DNA of 34,625 nucleotides from Virgisporangium aurantiacum (lineage in GTDB: Bacteria; Actinomycetota; Actinomycetes; Mycobacteriales; Micromonosporaceae), in assembly GCF_016863635.1 (NCBI RefSeq), contig NZ_BOPG01000124.1:1-34625 (forward strand), written 5' to 3'. The notes beneath the pieces were generated by a model that did no database searches, was not told the origin of the DNA, and worked only from the letters and a program-made list of their open reading frames with translations. The translations under genes were made by a program, and so were the position numbers. Positions 25,292-31,983 of the stretch are shown piece after piece; the stretch's first letter is position 1, and every line of letters starts with the position of its first letter.

Positions 25292-26089
25292 CTACCCCTC
25301 GCCCGTGGTTGCCGGGGCAAGTCCGAGCGTGGTGCCGAACATCTGCTGTAGATCGTCGAGGTTGCTTGCCCACTGAGCGGCCGCTTCGCGGTGCGACCGG
25401 TCGGTGTCTTCATGAACTTCAAGTTCGGTCTGTGCTGCGTGCTGGACGGCGTCCGGTGTCATGGACTCGAACGTCCTCGCCCCGCCAGGGATGTTGGCGG
25501 CGAACTCCCACAACAGCCGACGCGCGGGTAGCGTCGCCCACTCTGGTTGCCGAAGATGTCCAGCGACCTGGATGGCTGCTTTGAGGAAGTGCACGCGAGG
25601 GCTCAAGGGGCCGACGAGGCGCGCCTGCAACGGCCACGTTGACACCGACAGCAAACCGCGGGCCGGCGACAACCGATCGGCGGTCAACGCCGCGCAGATG
25701 TAGTAGGGCCGACCGTGGCGGTTGGTCTTGAATGAACGCTCCTCGTCCCGCCGGAGACTGGTCAACTGCGCACTGGCGAGCGTCCCGCCAAAGAGCGCGT
25801 TGTGAAGAGCCACGATCAACTTTGGTGCAGCGGGAACAGTGAGGAACGTGAGCGCTTGGTGCACCTGGTCCCGCACGGGCAGCAGCGGCGCAGTCGGTGC
25901 CTTCGCCGAGTCCTCGAGTGGTTCCGGCCCGGCGATCGCGGCCAGGCTAGCGTCCCATTCCGCTTCGACTTTGCGCAGTTCTGCACGCAGTCGGTTGGTC
26001 TTGGCCCGGTCGCCGGCTATCACGGACCGGCGAATCTCCGCCCGAAGGTCGTCGATCCGCTGCTCGAGAGCGTCCATGGAGTCGGCCAC
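25292..26089 (-). CDS. Coiled-coil protein with possible winged helix, first gene of the operon
   Basis: This 265-aa protein starts at GTG 26089, or at ATG 26077 four codons later. Residues 4-50 form an acidic/basic coiled coil (LEQRIDDLRAEIRRS, LRAELRKVEAEWDA). Residues 75-150 (ALTFLTVPAAPKLIVALHNA to YYICAALTADRL) have helix-helix-strand-strand character and could be a winged helix-turn-helix. The rest is helical. No catalytic motif is seen. It lies 53 bp upstream of the nuclease gene on the same strand. It may be a DNA-binding sensor or the regulator of the operon. I do not recognise the family. Confidence 0.8.
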   Translation of the reverse strand: MADSMDALEQRIDDLRAEIRRSVIAGDRAKTNRLRAELRKVEAEWDASLAAIAGPEPLEDSAKAPTAPLLPVRDQVHQALTFLTVPAAPKLIVALHNALFGGTLASAQLTSLRRDEERSFKTNRHGRPYYICAALTADRLSPARGLLSVSTWPLQARLVGPLSPRVHFLKAAIQVAGHLRQPEWATLPARRLLWEFAANIPGGARTFESMTPDAVQHAAQTELEVHEDTDRSHREAAAQWASNLDDLQQMFGTTLGLAPATTGEG

Positions 26090-26478
26090 GAGGAAACCCT
26101 AACCGATCCCAGCTATTCCAGCAAGTTCCATTGTTTCCCAAGGTTGATCCACTTTGGGGAGAGGACGGAAGTAGCCCGCCAGCAGGCTATGAGTAGGCCG
26201 TGTCTGACGGCACTCACTGTTCGGGCGAACCCGATCGGGTTCCCATGCGCCCGCGAGCCCTACACCGTGTCGCGGCGGCAGCGACGCCACCATCGGTAGG
26301 AACCTCAGCGCACTCCACAACCAGGACGGCAGGGGACCTCATCCCTGGATCAGTCCTTCCGAGGAGCCGTGTCCTCCTGGCTCGCCTTGGTGCTCGCAAG
26401 CGGTCGGGGGCCTCGGGCCGCTTTCTACTTACTGGCGTGAACGATCACAATTGCGCAGCTGTGCCGGGTTGTTGCGGG
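26090..26478. other. Intergenic region between the SbcCD operon and the STAND gene
   Basis: About 390 bp with no convincing gene. It must hold the promoter of the six-gene operon (reading leftward) if that operon is not read through from the STAND gene. A 7-bp stem with a CTGG loop (minus strand TAGCCTGCTGGCGGGCTA, near 26160-26182) and the inverted repeat at 26398-26423 are the only clear structures. Confidence 0.5.
26398..26423 (-). terminator. Possible terminator of the STAND-nuclease gene
   Basis: Six-base arms (AAGCGG and CCGCTT) enclose a GC-rich centre 56 bp beyond the stop codon of the Avs-like gene. The inner part pairs imperfectly, and no T-run follows on the minus strand. Confidence 0.3.
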
Positions 26479-29400
26479 TTAGACATCCGCTTCCGTCGAG
26501 TCAGCCTTGAGATCGCGGTCGATGATGCGCTGTAGTCCGGCATGCAGATCGCGGTAGAGCTGTCGCGACTTGTCGCTGAGGGTGTCATCGTCGGCAAGCG
26601 TCTGCGCGCGGTCGCGGTTGTCGATGGTTTCGTGTGCTGGCCGCCCGGGTCTCCACGATGCGTCGGGCATTCCGGAGGCGAGCAACTCGCCGCAGATTTG
26701 ATCATGGTCGATGTCGGCGTGACGGTCGAGGGCTTGGACGAGCTCGTCGAAGAGTCCGGGCTCGTCGAGGACGAAGTTCGTGCAGTGGGCCAGGGACTCG
26801 GCGAGGAACAGCAGTTCGTCTGCGGTGCCATTGGCGGCGATGGTGGTGATGGCGGATGCGGCGCCGGCGGTGGGTCGGACACCGGCGATGACGCGCCAGA
26901 TCTTGCTGCGCCTGAACCGCTGCGTGCCTGCGGCTTGTGTGCCGCGCTGGATCCAGGTGACGAGAGCCGCGGGATGGTTGGCGAAGGGCCGTTCGATTCC
27001 CCATCCGGGTTGCAGCAGCTGCGATCCGCCGCGCTTGTCGTGGACGGCGATGACGTCGAGGACGTCGTCGGGCAGCGAATCGGCAAGCGCCGTGAGGGTT
27101 CTGCGGTTTCTGGTGTGCAGCTTCGGTAGCTCACGGAGCAGGTCGAGGAGGGCGCGGCGTTGCTCGTCGCTCATGCCGGCCACCCACGTCTGCGGGTCCG
27201 CACCTTCGGCGACCGAGACGGCCGACGCGACGGCGTCCGGCGCGGTGGGGATGAACGTGAGCAGCAGCGGGACGGTGCCGAGCGGGTCTGCGCGCAGCAG
27301 CGCGCCGGTGCTCTGGACCGCGGTGTGTTGGATCGCCGGGTCGGCATGTTTTGTAGCCTCGATGATCACGGTTGATGCGTCGGTCGCCACCGCGCCCCAG
27401 CCGCTGCGGAAGAAGCCGCGCAGGGCGCCGGTGACGATGGTGGGCCGGCTGGTGACCGCGATCTGCAGCGCCTGCAGGAACTCGGTCCGGTCGTCCAGCA
27501 GGGTGTCGAGGACGACGGCGACGGCGGCGTCGAGCGGGCTCGGTGGTGCGGCGACGATCGCCTCGAACAGTGCCCGCCGCTGGTCCTGTCGGGCGCCCAG
27601 GATGGCCCGCAGTGTCTGGTCGAGTCCGGCGGCGGGCTCGGCCTGGGTTGCGGCGATGACGGTGAGGCGTTCGGCGAGTCGCGCGGCCAGCGCACCGGCG
27701 TCGGCGACGTTCTGCCAGAGTCGGGCGGCGAGGTGCTGGCGTTCCTGTTCCCGCCGCGCCACGGTCTGCGGGTAATTGTCGGCAGCGTTCTGCCCGTCGG
27801 TGGGCGGCTTGCCGTCCGTGCGGGAGTCGGGGGGAAGATCGGCGACGGTGCTGCTGTCGTAGTCGGCGATCACGAGGAGGTCGGTGAGCTCGTCCTCGTC
27901 GTGGGCCTCGATTGCGGTCAGCAGCGCCCGGCTGCGCTGGCGGACGGCAGTTGACGTCGCGTGTTCGGCGGTCCAGGTGACGGCGGTGCGGATATGGCAA
28001 CGGACGAGCGGCTCGGTGGTGTCCGCAGCTACGGTGGACAGCACGGCGAGGGTCTGCAGGTCGTCGTCCACCCACGTGAGGATCGTCTCGGGCGGCATCG
28101 TCTGGCCGAAGTATGCAACGGGCTCGCTGAGCGCGATGCCGAGCAGGCGGGCGGCCTCGACGGCCGCGGCGGTGTCGGCACCGACCATGATCGGGGCGAG
28201 CAACTGGCGAATGCGGTCGCGGAGCACCCGGACAGCGCCGGGGTCGACGGTGTAGGGCCGGAACTCGAGCGCACTGGGCCGCCAGTGCTTCGTGGTGCCG
28301 GACTTGGCCAGCAGCGGTTCGACCACCGACAGCGGGCTGCGGCATCGCGCGGTGTCGGCCGGCTCGGCGAGCCAGACGGCGACGCGGTCCAGCAGCACGT
28401 CGGCGGTGGCGACGCTCTCTGCGGCGCCGAGTTCGGCGAGCTGTTCGATGACGCGGACCGGGTGGTCGGGGTCTTGGTGGGGCGGGCCGGCGTCGGTCTG
28501 GGCAAGCTGCCAAAGCAGGTCGAACACGTCGGCCAGCAGCGCGCTGTCGGCGCGGGCGCAGATGCCGGCCAGGCGGGCGCAGCGCCGGCGAACGTCGGCG
28601 TGGGTTAGCCAGTCGCCTGGAATGTCAGAGGCTGGACTCGCGATCGCGTCCCGTAGCAGCGGCAGCACGCTGGCGCCTTGCGTCGCGGCCACGGCGGGCA
28701 GGGCATCGAGCGCTTCCCAGCGCACGGCGTGGTCGGCGGTCAGGAAGCGGGAACGGAAGTCGGTCCAGCTGGCGCTGAACAGATCCGGTGCTGGTGCGGT
28801 GCCGGGTTCGGTGTGTTCCAGGCGCCAGTCCAGGTTGGCGAGGCTGGCCAGGAGTTTGAGCTGCTGGTCCGGGAACGCCTGCCAGAGCAGGCCGGCGAAA
28901 CCGCTGTCCTGGCCCATAACGACGGTCTGTTCGGCGAGCAGGTGATCGCCGAGCAGGTCCGGGACCACCCCCACACGACCATCTCGGTTGAGCAGGACGC
29001 CATGTGCGGCCAACGTCTCGATCAACTGCAGCAGCTCGCCGCGGCCGATACCGACGAAGCCGGCGAGCGCATCGAGCAGGGGCAGGTCGCCGATGCGGAC
29101 CTGGGCCAGGGCGCTGATCGTGGCCAGGATCTTTCTAACCTGCGGGCCGGTCGCGCCGGGCACGCCGTCGGTGACGGCCTCACCGTAGCGGGTCATGACC
29201 TCGTGTCGCAGGTCCGCGTTGAGGGCGAGCGGGGTGGTGAGTTCGTTGCGACGAATCAGTTCGACCGCCAGGACGGCAAGCAGCGGCGTGACGCGGGCCG
29301 CCTGGGCGAGGCCCTCCGCAAACGGCGGGGTGAGCTGTACTTCGTCCTGGAGGGCGGCGACAAGCTGCCGGGCAGCGGCCGCGGTCAGCGGAGTGACCTC

Positions 29401-30357
29401 GTGGATCGCGAGGTCAGGCAGGCCGAACTTGGCGACTACCAGCGCCCGCTCGCACAGCACCCGCGCGGTCGGCCTGCCGGTGAGCACGACCCGCGCCCCG
29501 TCGGTGTTGCGTGCATACCGCAGCAGCCCTTCGAGCCCCGCCGGGTCGCGATGGATGTCCTCGACGAAGACGATCGATGGCGCAACGGGCAGTTCACCGA
29601 GCGCATTCCGATCTAACGCGCAGCCGTCGGCACGGACGAGCACCGGCATCGTGTCGAGCTCGTCCCAGAGCTGGCTGAGGGCCGCCAGGGCCAGACGGGA
29701 CTTCCCCCGGCCGGCAGGTCCCTCGATGAACATGACCCGCGGACCGGCGGGATCACGCAGCGCGGCGACGATCGCGGCGACCTCTGCGTCACGGCCGACG
29801 AGCGCCGCTCGGTGGTGGAATCGGTCGTTCGGATCCAACAACGGCGCGAAGTACGCGTCAAGGAACACGAACGCGTCGGTGCCTGGGTCCACCAGGAACT
29901 TTCGGCGCACCGTCTCGTCGAAGTGGGTGTCGAGCAGGGCACGCGCGTCCTGAACCAGCAATGACCGGACGTGATCGCCGAGGTCTACTTGATCCCAGAT
30001 CTCCCAGGCGGGGAGCTTGTCGATCTTGGTTCGAGCGGCCGGGTTGGCTATGCGCGAGTAGACGACGATCCGCTTCTCGGCCGTCTCGCCCGCCTGGTTC
30101 ATCTCCTTGATGATCTTGTCAATGAGGCCGTTGGTGAGAGCTTTCTCGTCTTTGCAGCTCCAGGCGCCGCGGGTCCCGTCGGAGTAGGTGCCGCGATGGT
30201 CGACGCCGCCCTGCGTCTGCCCGGACGTGCCGTTTCGCGAGGAACTCACCAGTCGCGGATCGGCGCCTGGAATGCGGGCCATGCGCTTGAGCAGATCGCC
30301 GAGGAACTCCTCCAGTTCGTATCCGCCCATGCCGGGCGTCGGCAGGAGGTCGCTCAT
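26479..30357 (-). CDS. Avs-like protein: PD-(D/E)XK-type nuclease - STAND ATPase - helical repeats
   Basis: The product is 1292 aa. The N-terminal ~130 residues look like a restriction-type/Cap4-like nuclease fold: a YELEEFLGDLL helix, Asp53 in GGVDHRG, and Lys69 in WSCK where many relatives have QCK or ExK. The STAND ATPase has Walker A GPAGRGKS (213-220), Walker B SIVFVED (261-267) and a VVLTGRP sensor strand (290-296). From about residue 420 to 1290 there are helix-turn-helix repeats of HEAT/TPR type. This order (effector, STAND ATPase, long repeat sensor) is that of antiviral STAND (Avs) proteins, which recognise a phage protein, oligomerise and cut DNA (family knowledge). The ATG at 30357 has a GGAG upstream. 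The Ser in place of Gln/Glu before CK leaves activity to be tested. Confidence 0.85.
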   Translation of the reverse strand: MSDLLPTPGMGGYELEEFLGDLLKRMARIPGADPRLVSSSRNGTSGQTQGGVDHRGTYSDGTRGAWSCKDEKALTNGLIDKIIKEMNQAGETAEKRIVVYSRIANPAARTKIDKLPAWEIWDQVDLGDHVRSLLVQDARALLDTHFDETVRRKFLVDPGTDAFVFLDAYFAPLLDPNDRFHHRAALVGRDAEVAAIVAALRDPAGPRVMFIEGPAGRGKSRLALAALSQLWDELDTMPVLVRADGCALDRNALGELPVAPSIVFVEDIHRDPAGLEGLLRYARNTDGARVVLTGRPTARVLCERALVVAKFGLPDLAIHEVTPLTAAAARQLVAALQDEVQLTPPFAEGLAQAARVTPLLAVLAVELIRRNELTTPLALNADLRHEVMTRYGEAVTDGVPGATGPQVRKILATISALAQVRIGDLPLLDALAGFVGIGRGELLQLIETLAAHGVLLNRDGRVGVVPDLLGDHLLAEQTVVMGQDSGFAGLLWQAFPDQQLKLLASLANLDWRLEHTEPGTAPAPDLFSASWTDFRSRFLTADHAVRWEALDALPAVAATQGASVLPLLRDAIASPASDIPGDWLTHADVRRRCARLAGICARADSALLADVFDLLWQLAQTDAGPPHQDPDHPVRVIEQLAELGAAESVATADVLLDRVAVWLAEPADTARCRSPLSVVEPLLAKSGTTKHWRPSALEFRPYTVDPGAVRVLRDRIRQLLAPIMVGADTAAAVEAARLLGIALSEPVAYFGQTMPPETILTWVDDDLQTLAVLSTVAADTTEPLVRCHIRTAVTWTAEHATSTAVRQRSRALLTAIEAHDEDELTDLLVIADYDSSTVADLPPDSRTDGKPPTDGQNAADNYPQTVARREQERQHLAARLWQNVADAGALAARLAERLTVIAATQAEPAAGLDQTLRAILGARQDQRRALFEAIVAAPPSPLDAAVAVVLDTLLDDRTEFLQALQIAVTSRPTIVTGALRGFFRSGWGAVATDASTVIIEATKHADPAIQHTAVQSTGALLRADPLGTVPLLLTFIPTAPDAVASAVSVAEGADPQTWVAGMSDEQRRALLDLLRELPKLHTRNRRTLTALADSLPDDVLDVIAVHDKRGGSQLLQPGWGIERPFANHPAALVTWIQRGTQAAGTQRFRRSKIWRVIAGVRPTAGAASAITTIAANGTADELLFLAESLAHCTNFVLDEPGLFDELVQALDRHADIDHDQICGELLASGMPDASWRPGRPAHETIDNRDRAQTLADDDTLSDKSRQLYRDLHAGLQRIIDRDLKADSTEADV

Positions 30358-30565
30358 CGCTCCACGTTATCGGGGTGCTGCTGATGCGCAGGCGTGCGAC
30401 ACCGCGCTGTGTTCGAGGACTTCGGAGCTCGCTCCAGGTTGCCGATCGCGCCGTGCGACGCACGGGTCACCGGATCCCCTCACGGTCCGGACGTGTGGCC
30501 AGCCACGTTCCGTTCCGCCCCGGCCCGGCCCGCGAGCTGCGCCCGTCAACTGCCGAGGAAGGATG

Positions 30566-31552
30566 TCATTCAGGCTTCCATCGGTAGCCGTGGTCATCGG
30601 GTTCCGGCCGGCGGACTCGGTGCCATCGTCGCTCGGTCGGCAGGTGGTCCAGGATGACGGTGTATCCGGCGGCGACGAGCCGTTGAACTTTTTCGCGGCC
30701 AGCGTCGTCGGTCGGGCAGCTGGTGAGGTCGATGGTGGTGTCCGTACCGTCCCGGGTGGCGGTGAGCCGCCACGGTCGGTCCGGGACCAGCGCAGCCTTG
30801 AACCCGGCCGTGTAATCGGGGTTCCGATCGGTGGCGTACCGGCCTCGGACGGCTTCCAGCTCGAACGTCGCTGCCGCGACCTTGACCTGCCGGGTGGACA
30901 CGAGCCGGCGATCGGGTGCCCACTCCTCGTCGCCGTACTCGTTGAAGTACGACCCACCGTCGCGGACGATCTCAGCCGTCGACACGTGCGTGAGCTGCCG
31001 TCGTTCGACGTCGAGGAGGGCGATCGGTAGCCGCCAGCGGTTGGTGAGGTAGCGCATCTCCTCAGGTAGACGCAGTTCGGCACCGGGCAGGCTTCCGCGG
31101 GCTCGACTCAGCCGGTTGGTGGTGAACACCCAGACAGTGGCGAAGAATCCCGCCCGTTTGTCCGCCCGGTTTCGTCGCTGGATCTGATCAACGGAGATCG
31201 CGCTGTCCTGAATCTCAACAGCTACTCTGACCGGGCCTTTGCGGCCCTGGATGGTGACCGCGACGTCGACCCGCCGCTGTCCGCCGGTGTGTTGTTCCTC
31301 AAGCATGACTTCGTAGCCAAGATCGCGGAATCGCTCCGCAAGGAGGATCTTGGCTCGCATATGCCGGATCGACTCGCCTTCAGCGCCGCACTGCGGCCCG
31401 CCGGGCTGGTGCGCGAAGTGCGCCACGACGACTCGGCCCGGCTTGACGATCACTGGCCAGGCGCAGACCGGGCAGCGGTACTCGGCGGACTTCGGCAGGC
31501 TCTTCGACGCCTCGACCCGCTGCCCGGACGGCAACCGCACCGCAGTGAGCAT
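30566..31552 (-). CDS. CoiA-like nuclease
   Basis: This 328-aa protein resembles the competence protein CoiA family. The N-terminal part has a CPVC pair (27-30), the HFAH box (45-48) and an E-S-x-x-H-x-x-x-K helix (Glu60-Lys68). The nuclease core follows with Asp96 (RRVDVAV) and Glu113-Ile-Gln115 (VAVEIQDS), a PD-(D/E)XQ variant typical of CoiA relatives, and the helix VDQIQRRNRA. The C-terminal ~150 residues are unrecognised. CoiA proteins are linked to processing of incoming DNA. It lies 208 bp upstream of the Avs-like gene on the same strand and may or may not share its transcript. No clear Shine-Dalgarno precedes the ATG. Confidence 0.85.
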   Translation of the reverse strand: MLTAVRLPSGQRVEASKSLPKSAEYRCPVCAWPVIVKPGRVVVAHFAHQPGGPQCGAEGESIRHMRAKILLAERFRDLGYEVMLEEQHTGGQRRVDVAVTIQGRKGPVRVAVEIQDSAISVDQIQRRNRADKRAGFFATVWVFTTNRLSRARGSLPGAELRLPEEMRYLTNRWRLPIALLDVERRQLTHVSTAEIVRDGGSYFNEYGDEEWAPDRRLVSTRQVKVAAATFELEAVRGRYATDRNPDYTAGFKAALVPDRPWRLTATRDGTDTTIDLTSCPTDDAGREKVQRLVAAGYTVILDHLPTERRWHRVRRPEPDDHGYRWKPE

Positions 31553-31983
31553 CTTTGAAGAATCACACGCAGTTCAGACGAACGAACCTATGAGCAACGG
31601 CCGAACGGTCGCCTGGTGGCGACGCCTGCGGAACGTCAGACCGACCTCGGTGCGGCGGCGGCTCGGTCGATGGACGGGGCCAGTACTCGCTCCTGCGTGG
31701 GGCCACCTCTGAGGTTCTGGCCCACATTTCGTGATCGAGATGGTCCGGGGCTGCGGGACTGGGCCGGGTCTGTGATCATGGCTCGTCGTGCCCTGATGGC
31801 TGCCGATGCGTGTCTGTCTTGTTCCCGCACCTGTCCTCAGTGGACGTTCGCCGGCTGGAGACCTACCGCCAGAGTCATGACGGACAAAGACTCCTGGACC
31901 GCCCTCTCAGGCAGAACATCCTGCCCAAGATCCTTGGTGCACCTCGGTCGGCCTGGCCGGAGGGCTTGGCTGGTTGTGCGTAT
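31553..31983. other. Gap without convincing gene
   Basis: About 430 bp between the CoiA-like and KAP genes. A plus-strand frame from 31810 begins VLFPHLSSVDVRRLE, faintly like the N-terminus of ISL3-type transposases, but the likeness ends there. No other structure is seen. Confidence 0.4.

Noticed and set aside
27131..28513. 460-aa minus-strand frame
   Set aside because: Out-of-frame shadow inside the Avs-like gene; extremely Arg/Pro-rich.
28678..29616. 312-aa plus-strand frame
   Set aside because: Antisense to the Avs-like gene, no domain and no start context.
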